Assembly: GCF_005222705.1 (NCBI RefSeq)
Contig: NZ_STGF01000011.1
Location: 159,407 to 223,406 of the forward strand
DNA length: 64,000 nucleotides
Direction: 5' to 3'
Source of the DNA: Paenibacillus sp. SY21-1
GTDB taxonomy: Bacteria; Bacillota; Bacilli; Paenibacillales; Paenibacillaceae
Part shown: positions 17,432-26,966 of the stretch, in pieces
How positions within the stretch are numbered: position 1 is the stretch's first letter
How the letters are laid out: the number at the start of each line of letters is the position of its first letter
Position numbers and translations under genes: made by a program
Notes under the pieces: generated by a model
Databases searched by the model: none
What the model saw: the letters and a program-made list of their open reading frames with translations, nothing else
Told to the model about the DNA's origin: nothing

Positions 17432-18187
17432 ATGATAAAACCTTGGTATGAGCAAAGCTTTGGCAATGACTATATGCTTGTGTACAAACATCGCAATTGG
17501 GAAGAGGCGGGACGCGAAGCGCGTCGGATGGTCGAATGGCTGCGGCAGCCGGAAGGGGCGCGCGTGCTCGACATCGGATGCGGCATGGGCAGGCATGCGC
17601 TTGCTCTGGCAGACTATGGCTATCAAGTAACGGGAGTGGACCTCTCGGGCATTTTGCTGGGCGAGGCGCGCAAGCATGATGCGGAGGGCAGAGTTGCCTG
17701 GGTGGAGGGGGACATGCGCAAGCTGCCTTTTGCCGAGGGAAGCTTTGATGCGACTGTCAATCTGTTCACTTCGTTCGGCTATTTCTCGCTGGAGGAGGAC
17801 AACGTGGACGTGCTGCGCGGAATTCGCAAGGTGCTGCGTCCGGACGGCTCCTTTTTGATCGATTTTCTGAACCCCAGCCATGTCCGACGTTATCTTGTCC
17901 CTCGCTCGGAGCGGACGGATGAAGAGACGGGACTGCATATTGAGGAAGTGCGTTCCATTGCGGACGATTGGGTGCAAAAGGAAATTACCGTTTCGGACAA
18001 AAAGGCAGCGGATGCGCCCAGGCAGTATTTGGAGCGCGTGCGTTTGTTTCCGTTCGAATGGTTCGAGCAAAACCTCTCGGCAAGCGGCTTGAGGCTGGAT
18101 TCGCTCTATGGCGATTATAGCGGGTCGTCCTATGATGCGGAGCGTTCACCTCGGATGATCATGGCCGGCAAGGCGGTGGAGCAGTGA
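17432..18187 (+). CDS. SAM-dependent methyltransferase
   Basis: Class I methyltransferase of 251 residues. The SAM-binding motif LDIGCGMGRH (about 46-55) is followed by the acidic VTGVDLS, GDMRKLPF and a post-motif region. The start ATG 17432 has GAGGAG just upstream. The substrate is unknown; the family is often annotated as small-molecule methyltransferase. It overlaps the MBL-fold gene by 4 bases, so the two act together or are at least co-expressed. Confidence 0.85.
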   Translation: MIKPWYEQSFGNDYMLVYKHRNWEEAGREARRMVEWLRQPEGARVLDIGCGMGRHALALADYGYQVTGVDLSGILLGEARKHDAEGRVAWVEGDMRKLPFAEGSFDATVNLFTSFGYFSLEEDNVDVLRGIRKVLRPDGSFLIDFLNPSHVRRYLVPRSERTDEETGLHIEEVRSIADDWVQKEITVSDKKAADAPRQYLERVRLFPFEWFEQNLSASGLRLDSLYGDYSGSSYDAERSPRMIMAGKAVEQ

Positions 18188-19194
18188 GCGAAGACGCTGA
18201 AAAAAAGCAGGAGGATCAGCCGGCTTGGCGCACCAATGGCTGGCTGAGGGTTAAAATTCCGCTTCCGTTCTCGTTGCGGTGGGTGAACAGCTACCTGGTG
18301 AAGGAAGCGTCAGGCTATTCCGTCATTGATCCCGGCTTGCGCACGGATGAGGCGATTGCCGTATGGGAGCATGCGCTGAGCGGCGAGGGGCTGTCGTGGT
18401 CCGACATCACGCAAATTATTGTAACTCACCAGCACCCCGACCATTATGGACTTGCAGGCTACCTCCAGCAACGAAGCGGTGCGCCGGTCTATATGACCCG
18501 GGAGGCTCATCGGTATACCCAGGAGCTATGGGGCGGCGGAGGCGAATTTGCCGAGAGGCTGAGCGGGCTCTTCGCCAGACATGGCATGCCGGAGACGCTG
18601 ATCCAAGCGATCAACGAGCATTTGGACAGCTTTATTCCGAAAGTGCTTCCCCATCCGGACGTCACTTATCTTGAAGCGGGCGGGGAGCTGGAGCTTGGCG
18701 GGCAAAAGTGGGAGCTGATCGATGCGCCCGGCCATGCGTTAGGCCAGTTTGTCCTTTATAACGAGGAGAGCGGCTGGATGGTATGCGGTGATCAGGTGCT
18801 GCCGCGCATTACGCCCAATATCAGCTATTTGCCGGGCGGAGAGCCCGACCCGCTAGCTTCCTTTATGGACAGCCTCGGCAAGCTTGGCGCTTATCCTGTC
18901 ACGCTCGCTTTGCCGGGACACCGTGACCCGTTCACCGACTTTGGTGCGCGCACGGCCGCGCTGCTTCGCCATCATGAGAGCAGGCTGGCGCAAATGACCG
19001 GCCTCATCAAACAAACGCCATTAACCGCGTTTGAGCTGTGCGAGCAGCAGTTCGGCCGCCATCTGCGCGACAACGCCCACAATCTGCGGTTCGCCATGTC
19101 GGAAACGCTCGCCCATCTTGTATATCTGGAGCGTCGAAGCAAGCTGGAGGCCGCCGAGACGGCCGGCGTTATCGTCTATCGCGCCAGCGTATGA
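18184..19194 (+). CDS. MBL-fold metallo-hydrolase
   Basis: Metallo-beta-lactamase fold hydrolase of 336 residues. The metal-binding HQHPDH motif is near residue 82, followed by DAPGHALGQ and LPGHRDPF with further metal-binding His/Asp. A C-terminal extension of about 80 residues carries a helical DUF-like tail as in glyoxalase II-type MBL proteins of Bacillus. It starts at GTG 18184, overlapping the methyltransferase stop, with GGTGGAG as ribosome binding site. Substrate unknown, perhaps a thioester. Confidence 0.85.
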   Translation: MSEDAEKKQEDQPAWRTNGWLRVKIPLPFSLRWVNSYLVKEASGYSVIDPGLRTDEAIAVWEHALSGEGLSWSDITQIIVTHQHPDHYGLAGYLQQRSGAPVYMTREAHRYTQELWGGGGEFAERLSGLFARHGMPETLIQAINEHLDSFIPKVLPHPDVTYLEAGGELELGGQKWELIDAPGHALGQFVLYNEESGWMVCGDQVLPRITPNISYLPGGEPDPLASFMDSLGKLGAYPVTLALPGHRDPFTDFGARTAALLRHHESRLAQMTGLIKQTPLTAFELCEQQFGRHLRDNAHNLRFAMSETLAHLVYLERRSKLEAAETAGVIVYRASV

Positions 19195-19276
19195 CGACCG
19201 AATATCCTGGTCGGAACAGCTTTAAGCCGGAGGCGGGATTGGCAAATATGGGGCAGGTTTTGATGGAAAAAGTGAA

Positions 19277-19319
19277 AAACAGGCAGCCGGCTTGATTTGC
19301 GGTCGACTGCCTGTTTTTT
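19277..19319 (+). terminator. Terminator after MBL-fold gene
   Basis: AAACAGGCAG pairs with CTGCCTGTTT, followed by TTTTG. A typical intrinsic terminator. Confidence 0.85.
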
Positions 19320-19422
19320 GCGTTTACTCCTTGTGGGTCAAACCGATATAGGAGGCAAATAAGATGTTGAATCCTCCAAATGTAGGCGTGTAAGTTTTTT
19401 TATGATCATTTAATGAAAAGTG

Positions 19423-19451
19423 TTGAATATATATTGCGTCATAATTATATT
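19423..19451 (+). promoter_or_regulatory. Putative glpX promoter
   Basis: TTGAAT and TATATT with a 17-base spacer in an AT-rich stretch about 90 bases before the glpX ATG. Other AT-rich hexamers nearby could serve instead. Confidence 0.35.
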
Positions 19452-19537
19452 TATGATACATATTAGATAACGGATAACGTCATCATGATGCTTTTATTGT
19501 GTAGTCCGTCATTTCGAACGATGAGGGAGACAGGGAC

Positions 19538-20503
19538 ATGGAGAGAGAACTGGCACTGGAGCTTGTACGGGTTACGGAATTGGCGGCATTGGCTTCCGCG
19601 CCATGGATGGGCAGGGGAGATAAGAATAGTGCGGATGGAGCGGCTACATCGGCGATGAGGACGATGTTTGATTCGGTTTCCATTCGCGGTACGGTCGTTA
19701 TTGGCGAGGGGGAAATGGATGAAGCGCCGATGCTTTACATTGGAGAGGAAGTAGGCAGCCTCAACGGCCCGGAGGTGGATGTGGCGGTTGATCCGCTGGA
19801 AGGGACCGAGATTGTCGCCAAAGGATTAAACAATGCGATGTCGGTTATCGCAGTGGCGGGCAAGGGACAGCTTCTGCATGCGCCGGATATGTATATGGAG
19901 AAGCTTGCGTTTGGCCCGGCGCTCGTCGGCAAGCTGTCGATTACCGACCCGATAGATGTCACGCTTCGCAAAGCTGCGGACGCTTTAAATAAGAAGGTTG
20001 CTGATTTGACGGTGATGATTCTGGATCGCACGCGTCATGAATCTATCGTCAAGGTGCTGCGCAAGGTTGGCGTAAGAATCAAGTTTTTGTCCGATGGCGA
20101 TGTGGCTGGCGCGATGGCGCCCGCGTTTCCTGAGGCGGGAATCGATTTGTACGTCGGCTCGGGCGGTGCGCCGGAGGGCGTGCTGGCTGCCGCTGCTTTA
20201 AAATGTCTGGGCGGAGAGCTGCAAGGACGCTTGATGCCCGCCGACGGCAACGAATATAGACGCTGCGTCGAAATGGGCATCGAGGACCCGTATCGGGTGC
20301 TGTCGATGGAGGATATGATCGGAACAGGCGACGTCTACTTCGCGGCAACCGGCGTTACGCCGGGAGAATTTCTTGGCGGCGTGCAGTATTTTCCCGATCA
20401 GCGGGCCGAGACGCATTCTATCGTCATGCGGGCAAAAACGAGAACGATCCGCTTCGTGCGCTCGCTGCACTATTTGCCGAACAAGCCGCTGCTTAATAGC
20501 TGA
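19538..20503 (+). CDS. glpX: Class II fructose-1,6-bisphosphatase
   Basis: GlpX-type bisphosphatase, 321 residues, hydrolysing fructose-1,6-bisphosphate in gluconeogenesis. Seen: WMGRGDKNSADGAAT near 22-36, GEGEMDEAPM near 56, the metal-binding DPLEGTE near 86, and LSDGDVAGA in the C-terminal half. The start has a GAGGGAGACAGGG site. It stands alone between two terminators, which suggests its own transcript. Confidence 0.95.
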   Translation: MERELALELVRVTELAALASAPWMGRGDKNSADGAATSAMRTMFDSVSIRGTVVIGEGEMDEAPMLYIGEEVGSLNGPEVDVAVDPLEGTEIVAKGLNNAMSVIAVAGKGQLLHAPDMYMEKLAFGPALVGKLSITDPIDVTLRKAADALNKKVADLTVMILDRTRHESIVKVLRKVGVRIKFLSDGDVAGAMAPAFPEAGIDLYVGSGGAPEGVLAAAALKCLGGELQGRLMPADGNEYRRCVEMGIEDPYRVLSMEDMIGTGDVYFAATGVTPGEFLGGVQYFPDQRAETHSIVMRAKTRTIRFVRSLHYLPNKPLLNS

Positions 20504-20512
20504 GCGTTCCCC

Positions 20513-20553
20513 AAAAAGACGGAGCCGATCGTTGAAGATCGGCTCCGTCTTTT
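20513..20553. terminator. Bidirectional terminator between glpX and AIM24-type gene
   Basis: AAAAGACGGAGCCGATC and GATCGGCTCCGTCTTTT form a perfect 17-bp stem around GTTGAA, with A- and T-runs for both strands. It serves the two convergent genes. Confidence 0.95.
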
Positions 20554-20579
20554 CCATTCCATCGGTTGCCGCGCTCGGT

Positions 20580-21260
20580 CTATCTGCCGCCCGGAATATA
20601 CCGTTTGATCCAGTTGCCGAACCCGGCGGGGTTGCGGGACTGGACGAGCACGACGCCTTCTCCGCGAAATTTGCACACTAGGCCTTCGCCGCTCGTGAAG
20701 CTGGACAGCCAGCCCTTCGAGGCTTTGTCGATGTTATAGTTCATATAGCTGGGCCAAGCGACCAGATGTCCGTTGTCGATGGTGACCTCCTCGCCATGCG
20801 CGAGATTTACGGCATGAATCGCCCCATACGAAGCGAGAAACACGGTGCCGCGGCCGCTTATCTCGACGATAAAGAAGCCTTCGCCGGACAATAGCCCGCG
20901 GGAGAGATTCTGCATCTTCGTATTGACCTCAATGCCGCTTGTCCCCGCAAGGAAGCCGTCCTTCTGAACCAGCAGCGTGTAAGAGCCGTCCAGCTCAATC
21001 GCTTCGATATCGCCGATCGACTGAGGCGCAAGCAGCACCTCGCCGGACCCGCGGTTCGCCGCAAGCTCCTGGAAGAAGAAGGTTTCTCCGCTTAGCATTC
21101 TTCCGAGACCGCGCATAATGCCGCCATCCATCGTTCCTTTAAGGTCCATATTCGGCGACATCGTAACCATGGCTCCCGATTCCGCTTTAATCGTTTCCCC
21201 TGCGCTAAGCTGTACCTTCAGCATGGCGAATGCGCCCTTGTAGAAAATTTCGTATTTCAT
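20580..21260 (-). CDS. AIM24/TIGR00266-family protein
   Basis: A 226-residue protein of the AIM24 family, an all-beta double-psi-like fold of glycine-rich repeats. Typical motifs are ESGAMVTMSPNMDLKGTMDGG near residue 27, GLLSGEGFF, and FRGEGVVLVQSRNP at the C-terminus. It has no signal peptide or membrane segment. Family members are common in Paenibacillus and of unknown biochemical role. Its start follows GGGAGGAACGG. It lies 21 bases upstream-to-downstream of the PgpA-like gene on the same strand, so the two are probably co-transcribed. Confidence 0.85.
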   Translation of the reverse strand: MKYEIFYKGAFAMLKVQLSAGETIKAESGAMVTMSPNMDLKGTMDGGIMRGLGRMLSGETFFFQELAANRGSGEVLLAPQSIGDIEAIELDGSYTLLVQKDGFLAGTSGIEVNTKMQNLSRGLLSGEGFFIVEISGRGTVFLASYGAIHAVNLAHGEEVTIDNGHLVAWPSYMNYNIDKASKGWLSSFTSGEGLVCKFRGEGVVLVQSRNPAGFGNWIKRYIPGGR

Positions 21261-21281
21261 TGTCCGTTCCTCCCTGTCCCG

Positions 21282-21821
21282 TTAGTCGAGCGGCGGCTGC
21301 GTGATGCCTTCCCGCTCCGCCTGCTTACGGTGCGCTATGCGGCTTGCTGCCGATGCGGCAATCGCACCAACGATATCGTCCAGAAACGTATGACAATCTC
21401 CGTCGGATTTATCGTTCAACTTCACGAGAATGCCGGGCTTCAGCTTGTCGATATAGCCAAAATTCGTAAAACCGATGCTTCCGTATACGTTGACGATGGA
21501 GAGCGCAAGAATTTCATCGCAGCCATATAATCCTTCGTCATGCTTGATCATATCCTGAAGCGGTGGAAGCAGCTTGCCTTCCTCTGCGAGCAGATCAAGC
21601 TGGATGCCGGTCAGCACCGCATTTTGCACCTCGCGTTTGGACAGCACGGCATCGACGTGCACGATGCAATCCTCGGGCGTCAATCCCGGAAAATAATCCT
21701 TTTGCAAAAAATGCACAAGTTCTGCGATGGCGAGCTTCGTCACGCCGCGTTTTGCGAGCCATTCGTCTGTTGCTTCCGCCACTTTGCGGCTGTTCAGGCT
21801 GTAAACTTCCGGATTGTTCAT
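21282..21821 (-). CDS. Phosphatidylglycerophosphatase A-like protein
   Basis: A 179-residue protein resembling the PgpA-like proteins of Bacillus (YutG type). Seen: a helical first half, KHDEGLYGCDEILALSIVNVYGSIG, and a C-terminal DGDCHTFLDDIVGAI segment with the acidic residues expected of the fold. Many such proteins lack the membrane helices of E. coli PgpA, as this one does. ATG 21821 follows AAGGGG; a longer frame to 21962 has no site and would overlap gerM. Activity is not proven by sequence. Confidence 0.75.
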   Translation of the reverse strand: MNNPEVYSLNSRKVAEATDEWLAKRGVTKLAIAELVHFLQKDYFPGLTPEDCIVHVDAVLSKREVQNAVLTGIQLDLLAEEGKLLPPLQDMIKHDEGLYGCDEILALSIVNVYGSIGFTNFGYIDKLKPGILVKLNDKSDGDCHTFLDDIVGAIAASAASRIAHRKQAEREGITQPPLD

Positions 21822-21953
21822 CTTGTATGTACCCCTTTGCGATTTTGTGGACAAAACTGGTCTAAAACAAAGAAGGGCTCGTATACATAGTACTACAAAT
21901 CGTGAATTGAACAAAGCCGCCAGGCAAAACTTGAACAGGGAGGAAGTAACACT

Positions 21954-23039
21954 ATGGTTCAAAAAAGATGGATGAAGGGCGCTTTGCTTGCCGGTGTGCT
22001 GGCGTTGCCGATTGTCACAGCAGGCTGCGGGCTGTTCTCGGAGCAGACAAGCCAGCCGATCGATCCGCCGCAGGTCGAAAGCCAGGAGGGCATCAAGGGC
22101 GAGGACGCTTCCGGCAACGTAGACGGCGCCAAAACCGGTTTAGACGATGCTAAAGGTCAAGAGCAGGAGACGCAGCTGACGGTATATTTGGAGGACCGCA
22201 ACGGCTATCTAGCGCCGATTTCCATTCCGACCGCTCTTGGCCAAAACGAGCAGGCGGCGCAAAGGGCGCTTGAAATCATGGTCGACGGCGGCGCGTACGC
22301 GAAAAATCTGCCCGAGGATTTCCGCGCATTGCTTCCGCAAGGGACGCAAGTCAAATCCTATAAATACGACAAGGACCAGAAGCTGGCAATCGTCGATTTC
22401 TCGGAGCCGTTCGCCAATTACAACCCGCAGGACGAGCGCAAAATTATCGAATCCATTACGTGGACGCTGACCGCGATGACAGGCATCGAGAAGGTGGAAA
22501 TATGGCATGAAGGCGCCAAGCTTCCGGAGATGCCGGTTGCCGCTTACCCGCTGGACGAGCCGCTTACTCGCGCGGTAGGCATCAATATCGAGGTCGCCGA
22601 CGGTGTGAGCTATGCCCAGTCTACGCCGGTCACGCTTTATTTTTCCGCCCAAACGCTGAATGAGGAGCAATACTACGTGCCGGTTACGAGGCTTGTGCCG
22701 CGCTCGTCGGCGCCGCTGCAAACGGCGGTTGAACAGCTCATTTCAGGACCGCTCAACAAAAAAGAGCTGACAAGCGTGCTGCTGCCGGACGTAACGATTA
22801 AAAATATCGCCGAACAAGACGATGTCGTTACGCTTGATCTGGAGGACGAATTCTATCAGGACGGGCAAAAGCTCCCTGCGGAAATGCTTCAGGCATTGGT
22901 GCTGTCCGTCACCGAAAACAGCGACGCCTCTACCGTGCAAATTACGCTAAACGGACAGGCGAACCTGATCGACGATGCCGATCAGTCGTATACGGAGCCG
23001 GTCGGACGCCCGCATCATGTCAATGAATTAAAATCTTGA
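21954..23039 (+). CDS. gerM: GerM-domain sporulation lipoprotein
   Basis: A 361-residue lipoprotein with signal peptide and lipobox (VTAGC, Cys about 24), then two GerM domains (about 85-195 and 215-345) joined by a proline-containing linker. GerM is needed for stable assembly of the SpoIIIA-SpoIIQ channel around the forespore in Bacillus. The second repeat ends with QITLNGQANLI. The start has a GGGAGGAAG site. It lies upstream of rph and rdgB, as in Bacillus and Paenibacillus. Confidence 0.92.
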   Translation: MVQKRWMKGALLAGVLALPIVTAGCGLFSEQTSQPIDPPQVESQEGIKGEDASGNVDGAKTGLDDAKGQEQETQLTVYLEDRNGYLAPISIPTALGQNEQAAQRALEIMVDGGAYAKNLPEDFRALLPQGTQVKSYKYDKDQKLAIVDFSEPFANYNPQDERKIIESITWTLTAMTGIEKVEIWHEGAKLPEMPVAAYPLDEPLTRAVGINIEVADGVSYAQSTPVTLYFSAQTLNEEQYYVPVTRLVPRSSAPLQTAVEQLISGPLNKKELTSVLLPDVTIKNIAEQDDVVTLDLEDEFYQDGQKLPAEMLQALVLSVTENSDASTVQITLNGQANLIDDADQSYTEPVGRPHHVNELKS

Positions 23040-23061
23040 GTTCAGCCAGCAGCGGTTAGAG

Positions 23062-23109
23062 AAAGTCGACGTGTCGCCAAGGGGAAATTTCCGGCGCTCG
23101 TCGACTTTT
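23062..23109 (+). terminator. Terminator between gerM and rph
   Basis: AAAGTCGACG and CGTCGACTTT form a 10-bp stem enclosing an inner GGAAATTTCC hairpin, followed by TTTTG. Confidence 0.75.
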
Positions 23110-23208
23110 GCTGCGTTTGGGTGCAATTGCGCCGCTCCTTTGGTAAAATAAGAAAGATTGCGATCAAATTGCGGTGTTTTGCATAATGGACTGGACCAGG
23201 AGGAAGCA

Positions 23209-23949
23209 ATGATGAGAAATGACGGTCGTCAACCGAACCAGCTAAGGCCGGTATCTATAACGACAGGTGTGAATAAATATGCCGAGGGCTCGGTTCTCAT
23301 TGAGGTAGGAGAAACGAAGGTTATTTGTACGGCCAGCGTGGAGGAGCGCGTCCCTCCGTTTATGAAAGGACAGGGCAAAGGCTGGATTACAGCGGAATAC
23401 GCCATGCTTCCGCGAGCGACTCATTCGCGCAACATCCGCGAGGCGGCCAAAGGCAAGCTGACGGGACGGACGATGGAAATACAGCGGCTTATCGGCCGCG
23501 CGCTGCGCTCCGTTGTCGATCTGCAGGCGCTAGGCGAGCGGACGATTACGCTGGATTGCGATGTCATTCAAGCGGATGGCGGCACGCGTACGACATCGAT
23601 TACGGGAGCGTTCGTCGCATTGACGCTTGCGGTGCAGAAGCTGTCGGCCAAAACGACCTTCGCCAAATACCCGATTACCGATTTTCTGGCTTCCGTAAGC
23701 GTCGGCGTAATCGGCGAGCGGGCGCTGCTGGATTTGAATTATGACGAGGATTCCAAGGCAAAGGTCGATATGAATGTCGTGATGACGGGCAGCGGCAAGT
23801 TCGTCGAGGTGCAGGGAACCGGCGAGGATGCTCCGTTCTCGCGCGACGAGCTTAATCAACTGCTCGCGCTTGGCGAAGAGGGGATCGCGCAGCTGATCGA
23901 GAAGCAGCGCGAAGCGCTTGGCGAGCAGGCAAGCCGGATCGGAGGTTAA
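23209..23949 (+). CDS. rph: Ribonuclease PH
   Basis: Phosphorolytic 3'-5' exoribonuclease that trims tRNA precursors, about 246 residues. Seen: the N-terminal [27 protein letters not shown] near 58, [33 protein letters not shown] near 120, and [10 protein letters not shown]. Two adjacent ATGs (23209, 23212) follow AGGAGGAAGCA; either is possible. It is followed by rdgB with four bases between, the usual arrangement. Confidence 0.96.
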   Translation: MMRNDGRQPNQLRPVSITTGVNKYAEGSVLIEVGETKVICTASVEERVPPFMKGQGKGWITAEYAMLPRATHSRNIREAAKGKLTGRTMEIQRLIGRALRSVVDLQALGERTITLDCDVIQADGGTRTTSITGAFVALTLAVQKLSAKTTFAKYPITDFLASVSVGVIGERALLDLNYDEDSKAKVDMNVVMTGSGKFVEVQGTGEDAPFSRDELNQLLALGEEGIAQLIEKQREALGEQASRIGG

Positions 23950-23953
23950 GCGG

Positions 23954-24613
23954 ATGGCTAACCGGTTATTGCAGGCAGGCAGCACCATTGTTGTAGCGAC
24001 CAAAAATGCGGGCAAAGCGGGCGAATTCGCCCATGCGCTTGGTAAGCTTGGCCTTGCGACGACAACGCTGCTCGACTATCCGGAAATTCCGGACATCGTC
24101 GAGGACGGAGACACCTTCGCCGCCAATGCGCGGCTGAAGGCGAAGGCGACCGGCGATGCGCTGGGCGTGCCCGCGCTGGCCGACGATTCCGGGCTGCGCG
24201 TCGCTGCGCTGGACGGCGCCCCCGGCGTCTACTCCGCCCGTTATTCGGGCGAAGGGGCGACGGACGAGCGCAACAACGCCAAGCTTGTTGCGGAGCTGAA
24301 CAGCCTGGCGACGCTCGACGCGCTAGGCGAGCTGGCGGACGGCTCCGTTCTGCTGAGCCGAGCCGAATTCGTCTGTGCGCTTGCGCTGTACGATCCCGCG
24401 ACCGGGCAGTTTATCGAGGCGGAAGGCACGGTCGAAGGTATGGTGACCGACAAGCCGCACGGGTCGGGAGGCTTCGGCTACGATCCCTATTTCTGGCTGC
24501 CCCAGCTTCAGCGCGGCATGGCAGAGCTAACGAAGGAAGAGAAGCAGCAAATCAGCCATAGGGGAGCGGCGTTGGCCAAGCTGCTGCCGCTTCTGGGTGA
24601 AACGAACGCATAG
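23954..24613 (+). CDS. rdgB: dITP/XTP pyrophosphatase (RdgB/HAM1)
   Basis: House-cleaning nucleotidase that removes dITP, ITP and XTP, 219 residues. Seen: VVATKNAGKAGEF near the N-terminus, DGDTFAANARLKA, ALADDSGL, GVYSARY, and the C-terminal HGSGGFGYDPYFW and ISHRGAAL. The GGAGG just before ATG 23954 is the end of rph, so the two are coupled. A short Ala/Leu-rich insertion (about 118-132) is not in all homologues. Confidence 0.95.
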   Translation: MANRLLQAGSTIVVATKNAGKAGEFAHALGKLGLATTTLLDYPEIPDIVEDGDTFAANARLKAKATGDALGVPALADDSGLRVAALDGAPGVYSARYSGEGATDERNNAKLVAELNSLATLDALGELADGSVLLSRAEFVCALALYDPATGQFIEAEGTVEGMVTDKPHGSGGFGYDPYFWLPQLQRGMAELTKEEKQQISHRGAALAKLLPLLGETNA

Positions 24614-24975
24614 AAGCGGCGGACGGGCATGGGGATGAGGATGCTTTGCGTCAAGAGCCAGTCCGCGGGTATAGCGCCGTGACCGCAGCTAGTGCAAGGT
24701 TTGCGCGTGCAGTCTGCCCCTGTTTATATGGATTGACACAGGTCATGCCTTTAACCAGAATCGGCCCAGGCTTCGGCTTGCCGTTCTAATAAAAATACCC
24801 TCCGTGCTCTGCCTGAATGCTTCAGGAGAGCGTGGAGGGTATTTGTTTTGAGCAGCGTTGTCGGTTATAGGCAGCCGTCGCGGCGGAATATGCCACATAT
24901 CAGCATGCATAGGGTGCCTTGAAGCGGCGTTAGCCGCGCTAGCGGGGCCTAAGGCAGTTCGCTCGACTCTAAGCG
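24614..24975. other. Gap between rdgB and asnO: only a terminator
   Basis: Apart from the hairpin at 24792-24848 I see no gene or RNA here. It lies between two convergent genes. Confidence 0.5.
24792..24848. terminator. Bidirectional terminator between rdgB and asnO
   Basis: AAATACCCTCC pairs with GGAGGGTATTT, with a further GCTCT/AGAGC inner stem. It can end transcripts from both sides. Confidence 0.9.
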
Positions 24976-26820
24976 CTAGCTGACGGTTACTTTGTATTGC
25001 TTGAGCCACAAATTTACTTGATACAAATAGGCGAACAGCTGCGGGCCGGACATCAGCTGTCCGAACCAAGGAATGTTCGAGCTGGCGTCGCTGGATTCGG
25101 CGAGCTCCCTTACCTTTTTGACATTAATCAACGGGAGCAGCGGCGAGTTGGCGTCGTCAAGCACCTCCAGCAGCAGCGACTTGACGGCGGCAAGATAGTT
25201 CGGGTTGTGCGTTTTCGGATAAGGGCTTTTTTTGCGAGTGAGCACGTCTTCCGGCAATACGCCTTGCAGCGCCTTGCGGAGAATGCCTTTTTCGCGATCG
25301 CCGGACGATTTGATGTCCCATGGCACGTTCCAGACGTACTGCACAAGCCGGTGGTCGCAAAAAGGGACGCGGACCTCGAGCCCGGCGGCCATGCTCATCC
25401 TGTCCTTGCGGTCAAGCAGCGTCGGCATAAAGCGCGTAATGTTCAAGTAGGACATGCGGCGCATTTTGCGAAGCTGATCATTTTCTCCGTCCAGTGCAGG
25501 CACCTCGCCGACTGCTTCCGCGTAGCGGTCGCGGATGTAGTCGAGCGGCTTGATCCAGGCGGCCACGTCGGGAGCGAGCAGGTCTGCGCGCATCGCCGAA
25601 GCCAGCGACCATGGGAACGTGTCGGCGCTAAGCGCCTCTTCGCGGTGAAACCACGGGTAGCCGCCGAATACTTCGTCAGCCGCTTCGCCGGAAATGGCGA
25701 CTGTCGCGTCTTTTTTTATTTCGTGGCAAAAAAGCAGCAGCGAAGCGTCGACGTCGGCCATGCCGGGCAAATCGCGGGCGAAGGTGGCCGCCTTTAACGC
25801 CGACACAAGCTCCGGCGTATCGAATTGCACAGGATGATGAACCGTTCCCAGATAGGAGGTCATCCGCTCAATCCATGGCGCGTCGCTGTTAGGCTGAAAG
25901 GCGTGCGCTTTGAAGTTTTTATCGTTGTCCTTGTAATCGACGGAATAGGTGTGCACATTCCCTTGGCCGTTACGCTTGTAATAGCTGACCGCAAGCGAAG
26001 TCAGGGCGCTTGAATCGAGGCCGCCGGATAAAAGCGTACATACCGGCACATCGGACACCAGCTGCCGCTCTACCGTATCCCGCAGCAGCTCGCTGATGCG
26101 TTCGGCCGTCTCCGTTACGTTATGCTCATGAGGGGCGCTTTCGAGCTGCCAATAGGTCACTTCGCGTATGCCTGCCTGGTTCACGCTCAAGCAGCGGCCG
26201 GGTCTAAGCTCTTGAATATGCTTGTAAACGCCTTGGCCCGGCGTCCGGGCAGGGCCCATAATGAAAATTTCTGCGAGTCCCTCCGCTCCAACCTCCGGCT
26301 TGATCGACGGGTGGGCGAGCAGCGCCTTCGGCTCTGAGCCAAACACAAATAAGCCGTCAACCGTGCTGTAGAAAAGCGGCTTGACGCCCAAGCGGTCGCG
26401 GGCCAGAAACAATTCTTGTCGCGCAACATCCCATATGGCAAAAGCAAAAATACCGTTAAAGCGCTCAACGCAAGCTTTTCCCCACTCCATAAAGGCGACC
26501 AGCAGCACTTCGGTATCGCAGTTTGTCGTAAAATGACGGCCCGAGCTTTCAAGCTCCTTGCGCAGCTCCAGAGCGTTGTACAGCTCTCCATTGTATACGA
26601 TGATGTACTTGTCTTCGTCTGTATGCCGAATCATCGGCTGCGCTCCGTTCTCGGGATCGATAACGGACAAGCGCCGGTGTCCCAGCGCGCAATGCGGCGA
26701 AATCCAGGTGCCGGCAGCATCAGGACCGCGCGGTGCCAGCGTATCGGTCATTTTCTCCAGGCTATCGCTATGTCGGGTAAGATCGCTGCTCCAGTCGATC
26801 CAGCCGGTAATTCCACACAT
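24976..26820 (-). CDS. asnO: Glutamine-hydrolysing asparagine synthetase
   Basis: Class II glutamine amidotransferase plus synthetase, 614 residues. The catalytic Cys2 (MCGITGW) fixes the start at 26820 rather than 26829. Seen: the glutaminase block APRGPDAAG and YNGELYN, RDRLGVKPL, then the ATP-pyrophosphatase SGGLDSS near 260 and SGEAADEVFGGYPWF near 365. The length equals what I recall for the sporulation-linked AsnO (YisO) of B. subtilis, so I use that symbol tentatively; AsnB is the alternative. It transfers glutamine ammonia to aspartate. Confidence 0.88.
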   Translation of the reverse strand: MCGITGWIDWSSDLTRHSDSLEKMTDTLAPRGPDAAGTWISPHCALGHRRLSVIDPENGAQPMIRHTDEDKYIIVYNGELYNALELRKELESSGRHFTTNCDTEVLLVAFMEWGKACVERFNGIFAFAIWDVARQELFLARDRLGVKPLFYSTVDGLFVFGSEPKALLAHPSIKPEVGAEGLAEIFIMGPARTPGQGVYKHIQELRPGRCLSVNQAGIREVTYWQLESAPHEHNVTETAERISELLRDTVERQLVSDVPVCTLLSGGLDSSALTSLAVSYYKRNGQGNVHTYSVDYKDNDKNFKAHAFQPNSDAPWIERMTSYLGTVHHPVQFDTPELVSALKAATFARDLPGMADVDASLLLFCHEIKKDATVAISGEAADEVFGGYPWFHREEALSADTFPWSLASAMRADLLAPDVAAWIKPLDYIRDRYAEAVGEVPALDGENDQLRKMRRMSYLNITRFMPTLLDRKDRMSMAAGLEVRVPFCDHRLVQYVWNVPWDIKSSGDREKGILRKALQGVLPEDVLTRKKSPYPKTHNPNYLAAVKSLLLEVLDDANSPLLPLINVKKVRELAESSDASSNIPWFGQLMSGPQLFAYLYQVNLWLKQYKVTVS

Positions 26821-26966
26821 GATCCTCATCCCTTTCCTCTACAGGTGCTCCTGCTGCGATAATATTCGTTATATGCGGAAAAAAGGGATAAAATGTCTGT
26901 CCTGCAGGGGAAGCTACAACTGGGCTAACCGTGGCAAATTAGATTGAACAGAAGGGCGGGGCAATC

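Noticed and set aside
19191..19295. 34-codon frame overlapping the MBL-fold stop as ATGA
   Set aside because: It ends inside the terminator stem and has no conserved look; likely chance.
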